A DNA stretch of 64,000 nt. It comes from Lucinisca nassula (lineage: Eukaryota > Mollusca > Bivalvia > Lucinida > Lucinidae). The DNA lies in NCBI GenBank assembly GCA_963580285.1, contig CAUZLF010000266.1, positions 248,001-312,000 of the forward strand. The letters run 5' to 3'. Of the stretch, positions 11,332-22,590 are shown piece by piece. The position numbers and the translations under genes were made by a program. Position 1 is the stretch's first letter, and the number at the start of each line of letters is the position of its first letter. The notes beneath the pieces were generated by a model. That model was not told the DNA's origin. It was given only the letters and a program-made list of their open reading frames with translations, and ran no database searches.

Positions 11332-11634
11332 CAGTTTCTGGTGCAATGTACTGGTTAACCGCTTACGTATAAGCCTGCCCAGTAAAAGTGTGGATAGGTA
11401 AACTGACCAGCTCAAAAATGCAAAAATGGCCTAAATAGTATTGACTGGGCCATTAAACTCAAATTCCCCCCCCCCCCCAGTTTCTGGTGCAATGTACTGG
11501 TTAACCGCTTACGTATAAGCCTGCCCAGTAAAAGTGTGGATAGGTAAACTGACCAGCTCAAAAATGCAAAAATGGCCTAAATAGTATTGACTGGGCCATT
11601 AAACTCAAATCCCCCCCCCCCCCCCCCCCCCCCC
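11184..11634 (+). repeat. Tandem triplication of the SINE T 3' end with poly-C junctions
   Basis: Three consecutive copies (11184-11331, 11332-11477, 11478-11634) of a 146-157 bp unit beginning CAGTTTCTGGTGCAATGTAC, each ending AAACTCAAAT then a run of C residues. The copies are almost identical, so the amplification is recent. Confidence 0.9.
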
Positions 11635-11832
11635 AAACACACACACACATCATACACCATCCTCCCTATAAAATGGATGCATGTAAACCGACATGTCTCC
11701 AGGGTTGTTGACTCCCACTGGGAAGCTTTTGCCCTTCTTGCAACAAAGATCTTTTTGCCAGTAAAAAAACTTGAGCCCAGGGTGGTGAGTTCCCCGTACT
11801 TTGGTCTCCTTAAAGTGCCAATCACGATACAA

Positions 11833-11992
11833 CAGATGACATTTTCTAATATTTTTCTTAATTCTTTTCAGAGAAAACAGGCCTGATATTTAGTGTTAAT
11901 TGTCTACTTGGCCGAGGATTTACATGAAATGCCAAGTCTGTTTTCTGATTTCCTCTGAAAAATAAGATTTTTTTGTTAGAAAGTCATCTGCT
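11833..11992. mobile_element. MITE family N (N2)
   Basis: Ends CAGATGACATTTTC and AGTCATCTGCT, with internal inverted arms TTTCAGAGAAAACAGGCCTG and AAGTCTGTTTTCTGA. Confidence 0.65.
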
Positions 11993-12229
11993 ATACAATC
12001 TGGATTGGTAAAAGATGCCCTGTAGAGGATAAGACCAGGTATCAATCAAGACATTGCCCAATGGAATGCCCAGACATTACCATGCTGTGTCTGCACTCCA
12101 TGTACCTTTGCATTAAGCACATCCAGACCTGGTCAATAAGTACTCTATGTTATTATCATGTGCAGTTATCTTCTGCCTTACCCACGGCTCCAGATATGCC
12201 GCAATAATGACGATAATTTTGGGATTATT

Positions 12230-12352
12230 TTTCTAATTCCTCTGTAAAAACATATGTTGTGGGTACTTGTCAGAATCGCCTCAATGAGGCATTGCCTCAA
12301 TGAGGTGATTCTAACAAGTACCCACAGCGTATGTTTCTAACAAGAAATAAGG
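12230..12352. mobile_element. MITE family E palindrome
   Basis: Arms ACATATGTTGTGGGTACTTG and CAAGTACCCACAGCGTATG. The centre contains CCTCAATGAGG repeated twice. Confidence 0.72.
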
Positions 12353-12360
12353 ATTTCTTT

Positions 12361-12515
12361 GTTTGATTTGAAGTTTAACATCCCCGTCAACATTATTGTA
12401 GGTCATTTTGGAGATGTTGCTTCCAATGTTGTGGGACTTTTATGCAACATTGAAATGAAATAACGTCTCAATCCCTGCCACCCAAAGAAACCAATAGGGC
12501 TTATATAATGCATTA
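12361..12515 (-). mobile_element. SINE S (S5), partial
   Basis: The 3' half in inverse orientation, from TTTGATTTGAAGTTTAACATCC to ACCAATAGGGCTTAT. Confidence 0.75.
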
Positions 12516-12783
12516 AATGATATGCCTTATTGATCTTTATTATATACTCTAGCCTGGAAAGCATTTAGGAATAGAAATGCACCAGAGTTCCTGCATTATC
12601 CACTTATATTTAGCCACACTAATGCAGACTTACTCATAATTGATTCACTCGGGTCATAACCTGTTGTTTAGAGTGCAGATCATTCATAAAAAGTATTTTA
12701 CTACAGTGTGTTGAATACATTTTTATTTGTACAACAGACACAAAGGTAAACAGACACACCTTTATGAAAAACTACTGGTATAG

Positions 12784-12976
12784 TTAACCCATATCCTTTC
12801 CAAGCAGTGTAGATCCAGATCAGATGGCTTCTGAAGAAGCCATCTGATCAGTATCTACACTGCTTGACATAGTTTTTGAATTTGTATGAATAAATAAATA
12901 ATTAATAGAAACCTTACTGGTTGGAAGTCAGAAATAAATGTGACTAAATTAATTTATTCAGCAGGAAAAGGGTTAA
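12784..12976 (+). mobile_element. MITE family A (A4)
   Basis: TTAA at both ends, intact hairpin, interior shorter than A1. Confidence 0.8.
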
Positions 12977-13310
12977 CCAATTTTACCCTGAACCAACTCT
13001 CCAAGAGTCCATGAATGCTATAAGTTATTTTTCAGAAAATGGCTAACTTTTTGCAAGCAGTGAAGATCCTGATTAGATGCTGCTGAATGCGGCATCCCAT
13101 TTGCAACTGTCTCGATCTGACATGGGTCGAAGAAAAACGATTCTGTACAGGAATCTAGCCTGCTGACTAAATAAATTTTGCCAACTCCATTTCTGACTAT
13201 CAATCAATCATTATACTTGATATAATGTATTCATTCAATGAAGGGGTTTCTGAAGAAGCATTCTGATCAGGATCTTTTATTAAATAGTTCATTTTCATTT
13301 GCATACTGTA

Positions 13311-13508
13311 TTAACCCTTGTCCTGCTGAATATTTATATAAGCCACACCCACTACCCATTATTAACCAATCAGATTACTTGATGCAAATTATTGCAACAA
13401 ATTTACAAACTGAATGGCAAACAATGTAGATCCTGATCAGATGGCTTCTTCAGAAGCCATCTGATCTGGATCTACATTGTTTCAAAGATAAGGCAGGACA
13501 ATGGTTAA
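13311..13508 (-). mobile_element. MITE family A, inverted (A5)
   Basis: TTAACCCTTGTCCTGCTG to CAGGACAATGGTTAA, with hairpin inner stem GGCTTCTTCAGAAGCC. Confidence 0.8.
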
Positions 13509-13759
13509 ATTGATTATAATTTTTACAAAAAATCTGACAAATGTCTTTATACTGGATCATTTAAAACTAGGTTAATCAAAATCAATTTTAAATGCATACC
13601 TGTGAAAGTTGACACAATGACCCAATTACGTAATCGTTAATCACTCCTAAAATGTGTCTGACATAAGCATATATCTGCATATCCTATATAGTATGGTCTT
13701 TAAAATTATCATTTCAAATTGTTAATTTTAAAGTCAAAAATTTAGTTTTATGGCTCTGT

Positions 13760-13996
13760 TGCAGCAGACGGACATTTTAATCCGTAAACTGCCGATCCCG
13801 CCAATTGTCGTCTGCTTGGCCATTTGTTGGTTATTTTAAAAGTAATTTTTTTGCAAACATTATGGACCCACATCAGACTGCACCTGTAGGAGCAGTCTGA
13901 TCTGAGCCCACACTGTTTGCCTGTATGTAAAATATTGTTAAAAAGTGTGCAAAAAATATTCAGCAGACAACATTTTTAGATGTAGTTTTTCTCAAT
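13760..13996. mobile_element. MITE family F (F1)
   Basis: Contains CAGCAGACGGACA and GTCGTCTGCTTGG, then the hairpin GCAAACATTATGGACCCACA ... TGTTTGC with inner stem ACTGCACC, and CAGCAGACAACA at the right. The boundary CTTAAGGGTC is shared with the 43.55-kb copy. Confidence 0.6.
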
Positions 13997-14008
13997 GTCT
14001 TAAGGGTC

Positions 14009-14300
14009 TTTGTTTGTTTGTTTGGTTTGAGGTTTAACGTCCCCGTCAACACTGTAAAGGTCATTTTGGAGACGTTGCTTCCAATTTTGTGGGACTTTTA
14101 CATCGAGATGAAATGACATCTCAAGCCCTGTCGCCCAATGAAACCAATAGGGTTTATTAGCATGGACGGTCCGCCTCGCACTGCGGTTCCTGGACAGGCT
14201 TAGATTCTCTAAGCGGTTTACCAGTACTAGTGTGCAGGCCGGATTCAGCTCTGCGTGGAAGCATCATGCAGCCCATATATTTCTTCAAGCCCCTATGGGC
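14009..14300 (-). mobile_element. SINE S (S6) with 12-bp target duplication
   Basis: Full-length, inverse orientation, TTTGTTTGTTTGGTTTGAGG to AAGCCCCTATGGGC. It is flanked by identical GTCTTAAGGGTC at 13997-14008 and 14301-14312, at the edge of MITE F1. It belongs to the 'cggttcctggacagg' subfamily. Confidence 0.92.
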
Positions 14301-14547
14301 GTCTTAAGGGTCAAATCCTAATCCACTTATCCATATTTTTTCCATTAAAATCTTTGATGTTAGAACATTGAAATTTATGCTGCTGATACAAAGCAAAAAC
14401 AGCCTTTTTGGACATGCACGAACATTGAAGTCTCTGGTCAGCCTGTGCACCCATACAGTTTGATAGCTTTTGTTGTACACAATATGATATATTTTGACCC
14501 AAATGACTGACAACCAGATAAGGAGGTGTAAAACAAAGATAATAAGA

Positions 14548-14660
14548 GGATAATTTTTCTTATTTCTCCGTAAAAAAATGTATGCTGTGGATACTTGTTA
14601 GAATCGCCTCTTTGAGTATCCACAACAAATGCTTCTCACCAGATATATGGAAAATTATCC
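14548..14660. mobile_element. MITE family E palindrome
   Basis: GGATAATTTTTCTTATTTCT to AAAATTATCC, with a shortened centre (GAATCGCCTCTTTGAG). Confidence 0.7.
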
Positions 14661-14661
14661 C

Positions 14662-14888
14662 ATAACCCATTGTATGCTAGTGGACTCTTCCGTTGCTATA
14701 TGTTGGACAAGTCCATTTGTCATATAAGGGATGTCCGACTATTTTTTCATTTCTATTCTATTTTTGATGGAATATTCTGTCAGCAAATAGCGCAGGCCCT
14801 GATCAGACGCCGCATTCTGCGGCGTCTGATCTGGGCCTGCACTGTTTGCCAGATCCCCTTTAGGAGTTGCCCTTAGACAATGGGTTAA
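14662..14888 (-). mobile_element. MITE family C, inverted (C3)
   Basis: ATAACCCATTGTATGCTAGTGG to AATGGGTTAA, with a perfect inner stem GACGCCGC/GCGGCGTC. Confidence 0.8.
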
Positions 14889-15751
14889 GCCCTCTTAAAA
14901 TCGACAAACTTTTGGAATGTAACTAAAAACAACTATTTTGGCCTTACTGACCTATGTATTTATGGACAAACTTTTGGTATGTAACTAAAAACAACATTTT
15001 TTGGCCTCACTGACCTACGTATTTATGTTTTCCCCGTCTATTTATAAATTTATCAAAAGCCAGCATTCTGTGAAGCATTTACAGACCCATTTATCAAAAC
15101 TTCAAAAACTGTAATTCATTTTTTCAGTGAATTAACACCAAAATTGGTCATAAATTGAAACTTCCTTTCAAATCTGCAATAGTGTACCATTGTAATATCA
15201 TTTTACAAAATTGTGGTAATTTGGCTTTCCATACAAAATTGTGATTTATTGTATAATTGTCCTAGCCGATGTGATGCGGAGGCCAAAACAGTAACATTGG
15301 GGCGAGTCTTTGCATCTGTGCAGCGTGGCTGAACCTACACTGTTTGCATACATGTAATTGGTTCTGCACAATGTTTCAAGCAAAATAAAGTTATCTGCCC
15401 CTGAAAGGGGATCTAATTACAAGGTTATCAGAGGAATCACAAATCCCATAATAGGGGCCCATTTCTCATGAGCGGGGTCAATTTTTTCTGAAACATCAGA
15501 GGTATGAGAATATTTTATCAAAAATTTTACTGCACTTTTTTACTACAATGCACTTGTCACGATATGCAGGTATAATTTGGCAGGTAAAAGGTGCAACAAG
15601 GTGTGAGGGCAGCCCATTGTTAAAATGCAATTTTTTGTGCACTTGAATATTGAACACCTGATGTTCAGGTAAAGCTCCAGACATGACAGGTAATAGGGAC
15701 ATTTTGAAAGCCCCTTTTTTACATTTCTCACTGAAAATGTAGTTTGTGGTA
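14889..15751. other. Unassigned sequence with a short local duplication
   Basis: ACAAACTTTTGGNATGTAACTAA...GACCTANGTATTTATG occurs twice in a row (14900-14962 and 14963-15027). The rest shows no gene. The hairpin-like CAGTAACATTGGGGCG region near 15290 is too degraded to assign. Confidence 0.45.
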
Positions 15752-16187
15752 TTAACCCATTGCATGCAGGGAACACCTAAAGGGGTATCATGGCAAACAG
15801 TGCAGGCCCAGATCAGACATCTGAATACGGTCTGATCAGGGCCTGTACTATTTGCTTACAGAATTTTCCATCAAAAATAGAATGAAAGCGATGAAAAATA
15901 GGCCTGACACCCCTTATATGGGCCCCGTCAAGCGATTTTGGTACTTATCGCCTATGCGAGCAGCGAAGGTTCAGACGAGCCTGCACATCCGATACAAGCA
16001 GTAAATCAAGAGGAACCTTCAGAGAGAAAGCCATAACCCTGGCCCCTCTGAATGGCTGGGCATGCACAGTTAAAATTTGTCATGATGGAATGCTCGAAGA
16101 CACAAATTCGCTTGGCGGGGCTCATATGACAAATGGACTTATCCAACATATAACAATGGAAGAGTCCACTAGTATACAATGGGTTAA
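15752..16187 (+). mobile_element. MITE family C (C4) split by MITE J1
   Basis: TTAACCCATTGCATGCAGG to ATACAATGGGTTAA. Its right half (CACCCCTTATAT | GACAAATGGACTT) is interrupted exactly by J1, so C4 is older. Confidence 0.85.
15921..16123 (+). mobile_element. MITE family J (J1)
   Basis: Terminal inverted repeats GGCCCCGTCAAGCGA and CGCTTGGCGGGGCTC, flanked by ATATG on both sides (15916-15920, 16124-16128). The superfamily is unclear. One arm of the internal palindrome is deleted. Confidence 0.82.
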
Positions 16188-16299
16188 AATAGCCCTGATC
16201 CATAGAAGTGGAGATACTATATCCCTAAGTTACCCATATAATTACTTCATTTTAATGGTTGTGACAACATTGTTTAGGTCATACTGAGCTCTTCATTAA

Positions 16300-16620
16300 A
16301 CCCTTTTTCTGGGCAGGCTAATGCACTAGTCATTTGTAACCTCTGCCCCCCACCTACGGGGATAGGCTGGGGATAGCGGGGCTAATGTGCGGGGTAGTTA
16401 ACCTCTGTGTTCCCCCGCAGTGCCGGGTTAATGCGGGGGCTTTGATATTATGCAAATATACCGCCAGTGGAATGAACTATTATATACAGCGGGGCTTTGA
16501 CCTTCTGGAGGTCCCCCGCAGTGCATGGCTTCTAGCAGGGCTATGAAAAATGAAAAGTCATTGTCCCCGCTATCCCCGTAGGGGGGGGGGGTTACAAATG
16601 ACTGGTGCATAAGTTCATCT
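16300..16620. repeat. GC-rich inverted repeat 'CCCCGCTATCCCC'
   Basis: ACTAGTCATTTGTAACCTCTGCCCCC...GGGGATAG near 16324 is mirrored at 16545-16605 (CCCCGCTATCCCCGTAGGGG...GTTACAAATGACTGGTGCAT). This is a roughly 280-bp inverted-repeat element with CCCCCGCAGTGC repeats inside. No family recognised. Confidence 0.6.
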
Positions 16621-16711
16621 AAGCAGTTAACCATTACAGTGCACAAAAGTCTGTGATATGAACATCCTATTAACTCTGCTTTACAGATAAAACTGGGGTT
16701 TACAGGGGTAT

Positions 16712-16826
16712 ACATTATTATATTTTTGTTATTTCTGCTCTAAGACATAGGTTGCAAGTACTCGTTAGTACCGCCTCAATGAGGTGGTTCTAACGAGCAC
16801 CTACAACCTATGTAAGAATAATATTA
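16712..16826. mobile_element. MITE family E palindrome
   Basis: Arms ACATAGGTTGCAAGTACTCG and CGAGCACCTACAACCTATGT, centre CCGCCTCAATGAGGTGG. Confidence 0.72.
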
Positions 16827-17002
16827 CGATTTTTTTTCTGAAAGGTAACCGTTTTGGAGACTGGCACATGGATGTCTTATTGTAACGCTTTTACTAGTAA
16901 CTGAAATCGCTCCTCCATTTTTGGAGCTACAAAAGTCTTATAAACGAGAAAAACAAGACAGATATTGTTTCAAATGTAGAAATAATACTGACACGGCCAC
17001 TA

Positions 17003-17381
17003 TTAACCCTCTGAATGCAGGAAACCCCTAAAGGAGTACCTTGACCGCCCCCGCCCATCGTGGCTTGAAGAAATAGATGGGCTGCATGATGCTTCCACGC
17101 AGAGCTGAATCCGACCCGCACACGAGTACTGGTAAACCACTTAGAGGATCTAAGCCTGCCCAGGCAAGCAGTGCGAGTCGGACCGTCCATGCTTATAAAC
17201 TCTGTTGGTTACATTGGGGGACAGGGCTTGAGAGGTCATTTCATCTCAATGTCAGGTAAAATTCCCACAAAATTGGAAGCAACGTCTCCAAAATTACCTA
17301 TACAGTGCTGATGGGGACATTAAACCTTAAATCAAACAAACAAAGGGGTACCTTGGCAAACAGTGCAGGTCCAGATCATTT
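17003..17381 (+). mobile_element. MITE family C fragment (C5) hosting SINE S7
   Basis: TTAACCCTCTGAATGCAGG...TACCTTG, then S7, then TACCTTGGCAAACAGTGCAG. It is cut off at 17381 by AT-rich sequence resembling family N. Confidence 0.7.
17044..17341 (+). mobile_element. SINE S (S7) with 14-bp target duplication
   Basis: Full length. The duplication AAAGG(A/G)GTACCTTG lies at 17030-17043 and 17342-17355 with one mismatch, inside MITE C5. Confidence 0.92.
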
Positions 17382-17534
17382 AAATTTTTATATTATTTTT
17401 CAGAGAAAATAAGGCCTGACATAACATGTAAATTGTCAGAAATATTTGAAAATGAGGTGTGCAAATGTTGTGACTGGCAGTTTAAGTAGACATTTTCTGT
17501 CACTCTTGACAATTACTGTAACTATAAACGGGGT

Positions 17535-17747
17535 TTAACTCTTATCATGTTGTTCACGACAACCCCTATCTTTGGAAACAGTGTAGATCCAGATCAGATG
17601 GCTTCTGAAGAAGCCATCTGATCAGGATCTACACTGTTTGATATTAAGTTTTTGGCTTTGTAAGAATAAATTACATCAAGTAATCTGATTGGTTCAAAGT
17701 CAGAAATGAGTGTGGCTAAACTGAATATTCAGCAAGAGAAGGGTTAA
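17535..17747 (+). mobile_element. MITE family A (A6)
   Basis: TTAACTCTTATCATGTTG to GAGAAGGGTTAA with intact hairpin. Confidence 0.82.
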
Positions 17748-18028
17748 TATTATTCCTTCAAATAGTTACTGCAGTAAGGATAAATGCCATTTCTATTTTA
17801 GTAGTTGTTACAGAAATATACTACAATATATTTCAGGAATCCCCCAGATCTTTCGTTCACATGTACTTGAGAATGCACTTGCGAAAACAGACAATCCGGA
17901 CTATCAAAAATAAATCAGGAATAATTTTCCATATTTCCCTATTTCCTCATGTTAGTCCTTACAATGCTAAATTGCTCAATATGCTACACTCCTCCCCGAT
18001 TTTCAGCCATTTGTGTTGCATGATTTCA

Positions 18029-18242
18029 TTAACTCTTGTCCTGATGAATATTCAAATATGCCACACCCACTACTGATTAACAACCAATCAAATTACTTGA
18101 TGCAAATTATTGCAACAAATTCATAACCTGAATGACAAACAATGAAGATCCTGATCAGATGGCTTCTTCAGAAGCCATCTGATCTGGATCTTCAATTGTT
18201 TGAAAGATAAGACATATCCAAGCTCAGCAGGACAAGGGTTAA
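18029..18242 (-). mobile_element. MITE family A, inverted (A7)
   Basis: TTAACTCTTGTCCTGATG to GACAAGGGTTAA. The outer hairpin arm carries a compensated change (CAATGAAGATC / GATCTTCAATTG). Confidence 0.8.
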
Positions 18243-18243
18243 A

Positions 18244-18504
18244 TTGTGTCAAAGTCACTGAAGTACAAAATATAGATCAAGGTCACCGGGTCAAGATGTC
18301 TATCTAGTCAGGAGGTCAGAGAGATGTTTCATGCATGGTTGTTTAGTCTTGTAGTTGATTACAATACTAATGGTCAAAGCCACTGGAGCCCAAAATATAG
18401 GTCAAGGACACTGGGTCAAGGTGCCTAAGTCAGAATGTCAAGGAGATGTTTCATGCAAGGTTTGATGGTTGTTTAGTCTTGTAGTTGATTACAATACTAA
18501 CATT
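18244..18504 (+). repeat. Direct tandem repeat, about 130 bp x 2
   Basis: Two diverged units, each with TCAAAG(T/C)CACTG, AATATAG(A/G)TCAAGG and GATGTTTCATGCA, ending GTTTAGTCTTGTAGTTGATTA. They are rich in AGGTCA-like half-sites. The following CAGACAGATGGATGG tract is a common end of mollusc repeats. Confidence 0.7.
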
Positions 18505-18644
18505 AATGTAAATGTCGAACTTCGAGATAAATATTAACAGACAGATGGATGGACAGATTGACCGATGGATGAACAGACAGAAAAGCGGATGCCTATGTCG
18601 CACCCTGCTACAAGCAGGTGTGTGACAAAAAGTAAAAACATGTG

Positions 18645-18857
18645 TTAACCCTTATCTTGCTGTTCACAACAACCACTATCTTTGCAAACAGTGTAGATCC
18701 AGATCAGATGGCTTCTGAAGAAGCCATCTGATCAGGATCTACACTGTTTGGCATTTAGTTTATGAATTTGAAGCAATAAATTACAACAAGTAATTTGATT
18801 GGTTGATAGACAGAAATGGGTGTGGCTTAAAAGAATATTCAGCAAGATAAGGGTTAA
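18645..18857 (+). mobile_element. MITE family A (A8), with empty site nearby
   Basis: TTAA-flanked. Left flank ACATGTG and right flank GATTCAGCAAAGTGAGGG are found joined through a single TTAA at 19341-19362, so the TTAA duplication is directly demonstrated. Confidence 0.93.
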
Positions 18858-19530
18858 GATTCAGCAAAGTGAGGGTAAGGATCACCTCAATGAGGCCATT
18901 GCAATAACTATCCCACAACATAACTTTCTATCATTCATACAGGAGCCACAGCAAGCAAAAATTTGTCTTTATCAAAGCAACCTGTGGGCTCAAATTGTTG
19001 AAAATTATTGATACAACTGTTAAAAAGACGGTTTTTGTTTGTTTGATTTGAGGTTTAACGTCCCCGTCAACACTGTATAGGTCATTTTGGAGACGTTGCT
19101 TCCAATTTTGTGGGACTTTTACCCAACATTGAGATGAAATGACATCTCAAGCCCTGTCGCCCAATAAAACCAATAGGGTTTATTAGCAGGGAGGGTCCGC
19201 CTCGCAAAGCGGTTCCTGGACAGGCTTAGATCCTCTAAGCGGTTTACCAGTACTAGTGTGCTGGCCAGATTCAGCTCTGCGTGGAAGCATCATGCAGCCC
19301 ATATATTTCTTCAAGCCCCTATGGGTTGGGGCGGCAAAACATGTGTTAAGATTCAGCAAAGTGAGGGTAAGGATCACCTCAATGAGGCAACTGCAATAAC
19401 TATCCCACAACATAACTTTCTATCATTCATACAGGAGCCACATCAAGCAAAATTATATCTTTGTCAAAGCAACCTGTGGGCTCAAATTGTTGACAATTAT
19501 TGATACAACTGTTAAAAAGAGGGTTTTTGT
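18854..19530 (+). repeat. Segmental tandem duplication, about 180 bp unit plus SINE
   Basis: The unit GATTCAGCAAAGTGAGGGTA ... GTTGA(A/C)AATTATTGATAC...GTTAAAAAGA(C/G)GG occurs at 18858-19030 and 19352-19523 with about 95% identity. Each copy is followed by an inversely oriented S SINE at the same position. Confidence 0.9.
19031..19336 (-). mobile_element. SINE S (S8)
   Basis: Inverse orientation; belongs to the 'cggttcctggacagg' subfamily. It sits between the two duplicated units. Confidence 0.85.
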
Positions 19531-19734
19531 TTGTTTGATTTGAGGTTTAACGTCCCCGTCAACACTGTATAGGTCATTTTGGAGACGTTGCTTCCAATTT
19601 TGTGGGACTTTTACCCGACATTGAGATGAAATGACATCTCAAGCCCTGTCGTCCAACAAAACCCATAGGGTTTATAAGCATGGACTGTCCGACTCGGACC
19701 GCTTTGCCTGGGCGGGCTTAGATCCTCTAAGCGA
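19524..19734 (-). mobile_element. SINE S (S9), 5'-truncated, with 12-bp duplication
   Basis: TTAAAAAGAGGG flanks it at 19512-19523 and 19735-19746. The truncation at TCTCTAAGCG with an intact duplication fits incomplete reverse transcription. It has 'gctttgcctgggcggg' subfamily bases, unlike S8. Confidence 0.88.
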
Positions 19735-19772
19735 TTAAAAAGAGGGTAATTCTTAAAACACCAATCAAAAAT

Positions 19773-19881
19773 CAGCAGACAACACTCCAAATATTTATCT
19801 TATTTTTCCGTGAAAATAAGACATTTTATGTGAATGTTGTCAAGCTTTTTTTTTTTTTTCAGTATAAATAACGTCATCTGC

Positions 19882-19882
<1 letters not shown>
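19773..19882. mobile_element. MITE family N (N3)
   Basis: CAGCAGACAACA to CGTCATCTGCT, directly abutting MITE G1. Confidence 0.65.
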
Positions 19883-20462
<580 letters not shown>

Positions 20463-20873
20463 AATTTACAAAAACTATCCATCAATTATCACAAAATACT
20501 TACCCTATCTGTTGCTAACTTGCTGTGGTATTCTTATTTTCATGGTAATTTCAAATATATGAATATCATATTTATACGCCAATCCTAAATCATGTGGGAG
20601 AAGAGAAAAACCATGGATATTTTCTTTTTTTCTTTCCTTAATTGCTGTTATTGTTTTTTTAACTTGTGTTATAATGTCCTTTCAAAAGTACTTCACTCGT
20701 ATCAAGCTCACTATTAAACAGAGGTGGGCAAAACCCCAAAGTATTGGGAGAAGAAAATACTTAACTTTTCATTACAGAACTTGGCTTCTCACATGTGATC
20801 CAATTCAGAGTAGACTTGAATTCACAGCTTTTAGAGACATAACTTTTAAGAAACATTGATCTTCTAAATGTTT

Positions 20874-21147
20874 TCGGGGCTTGAAGAAATAGGTGGGCTG
20901 CATGATGCTTCCATGCAGAGCTGAAACCGACCCGCACACGAGTACTGTTTAGAGGATTAAAGCCTGCCATTCAAAGCGGTGTGAGTCAGACGGTCCATGC
21001 TTATAAACCCTATTGGTTTCATTGGGGGACAAGGCTGGAGATGTCATATCATCTCAATGTCAGGTAAAAGTCCCACAAAAATAAAAGCAACATCTCCAAA
21101 ATGACCTATACAGTGTTGACGGGGATGTTAAACCTCAAATCAAACAA
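20874..21147 (+). mobile_element. SINE S (S10) with 15-bp target duplication
   Basis: ATCTTCTAAATGTTT flanks it at 20859-20873 and 21148-21162. The body is slightly 5'-shortened, starting at CGGGGCTTG. Confidence 0.92.
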
Positions 21148-21220
21148 ATCTTCTAAATGTTTAACCAGTGCACCGCAGATTTTATTGTCAGTTTATGACA
21201 ACTGAACTTAACTAAGAACA

Positions 21221-21430
21221 TTAACCCTTATCCCACTGAAAAGAACAACCCCTCCCTTTGCAAACAGTGTAGATCCAGATCAGATGGCTTCTTCTGAAGC
21301 CATCTGATCTGGATCTACACTGTCACACAGTTTGCTAACTGGTCCAACACAATACATATCAGGTAATTTGATTGGTTGATAGTCAGAAATGGGTGTAACT
21401 AAACTAATTTATTCAGCAGGACAAGGAGGA
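21221..21430 (+). mobile_element. MITE family A (A9)
   Basis: Left TTAACCCTTATCCCACTG is intact, but the right end is eroded (CAGCAGGACAAGGAGG). The right hairpin arm has an extra CACAC. Confidence 0.72.
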
Positions 21431-21756
21431 TGAGAACAACAGTAGAAAACAAGGAAAAAACAAAGGCTGTTTTGTTTTCAATTTAAGCAGTGGTTACAAG
21501 GTTTGATTATTAAAGGATTGCACTTATTTTGGTGTAGATTTAATGACAAAATGTGACAAGTACCTTAATAAGTAATTGAAATAAACATCAGTATAAGCAA
21601 AGCTTTCTTTTCTTTACCTTTTTCCTTTGTTGCCCGAAACTGGGCTTGTCATTTCATTCAAATTGTCAAACTTGGCTATGATGTACCTAACAGCCACCCC
21701 AAAAATGTATAAACATTACAAACAACTATGGTTGTATGTCATAATATGATTATGCT
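21431..21756. other. Unassigned intronic sequence
   Basis: No gene or repeat recognised. Confidence 0.35.
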
Positions 21757-21950
21757 TTAACCCTTTTTGTACCAAATGGAATCTTCCTCCGGTTAAAATT
21801 TATTTGGCAAATAGCTGAACTTTTTGCATTTTGCAAATAGTGTAGGCCCTGATCAGACGCCACATTCTGCGGTGTCTGATCTTGGCCTGCACTGTTTGCC
21901 AGGGTACCCATTTTGGGGTTTCCTGTACAATATGGGTTAAAATTGATATA
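21757..21950 (-). mobile_element. MITE family B, inverted (B4)
   Basis: TTAACCCTTTTTGTACC to ATATGGGTTAA with hairpin (GACGCCAC/GCGGTGTC). Confidence 0.8.
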
Positions 21951-21959
21951 AACTGCTTT

Positions 21960-22120
21960 AAGAGTTTAATGTCCCAATCAACACTATTTAAGTCATACTG
22001 AGATGGTCATTTTATGTAACCCATACTTTTCCAGGACAGGGTTAACCAGTACAGAGCACATTCTTTCACCAGAAACTGACATCCTTGAATTGGTAGAAGG
22101 GAGAGCCTGACCAAAGACTG
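21960..22120 (-). mobile_element. SINE T (T4), partial
   Basis: TTTAATGTCCCAATCAACAC ... AACCAGTACAGAGCACATTC ... GAAACTGACATCC, in inverse orientation. The tRNA head is missing. Confidence 0.65.
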
Positions 22121-22280
22121 GGTGTGTTTGTATTTTATGACCCACCAACAGCTAAAGTCATATGGAGACGGGACCTCCGTTTAAAGCCTCATCCAAATGT
22201 CCAGAGAAGTCTGGAATAAATCCCTTGACCCCTGATTTATGAGGCGAGTAGCTATCCACTTCAGCAGGGAGGCTTCTAAC
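22121..22280 (-). mobile_element. SINE V (V2)
   Basis: Follows T4 directly: ACCCACCAACAGCTAAAGTC to CAGCAGGGAGGCTTC. The tRNA-like end (GAGGCGAGTAGCTATCCACT) is readable in inverse orientation. Confidence 0.7.
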
Positions 22281-22410
22281 TGACCGTAGAAAATATTTCA
22301 TGATCAATGTCCATGAAAGAATGTTGTTGAACCCAAAGACACATGATACAAATATATTACATGATACAAATATTACATGATAAGATTTTCAATACTGTAA
22401 TGATCCTAAA

Positions 22411-22590
22411 TATAGGGACAGACAGGCCTATGCAAACAGTGCAGACCCAGAGCATATTTCAGGAGCAGTACACTGTTTGCCGTTCCGTCTGTACCTTTTG
22501 GACTCCTTGCTGGATCATGAAATAAATTTGTCAAAAATTTAGGAGAATTACAGAAAGTCATTAAGGTGTCCGGATTTTTCAGATCTTTAC
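22411..22590 (+). mobile_element. MITE family D (D2), inner stem deleted
   Basis: GGGACAGACAGGCCTATGCAAA, with a reduced hairpin (CAGACCCAGAGC...ACACTGTTTGCC), then GTACCTTTTGGACTCC and GATCATGAAATAAATTTGT. Confidence 0.65.

Noticed and set aside
11995..12125. Candidate minus-strand exon (CLMQRYMECRHSM-like frame)
   Set aside because: An AG|GT-like context exists, but the peptide does not match any ZSWIM segment I know and the frame soon stops.
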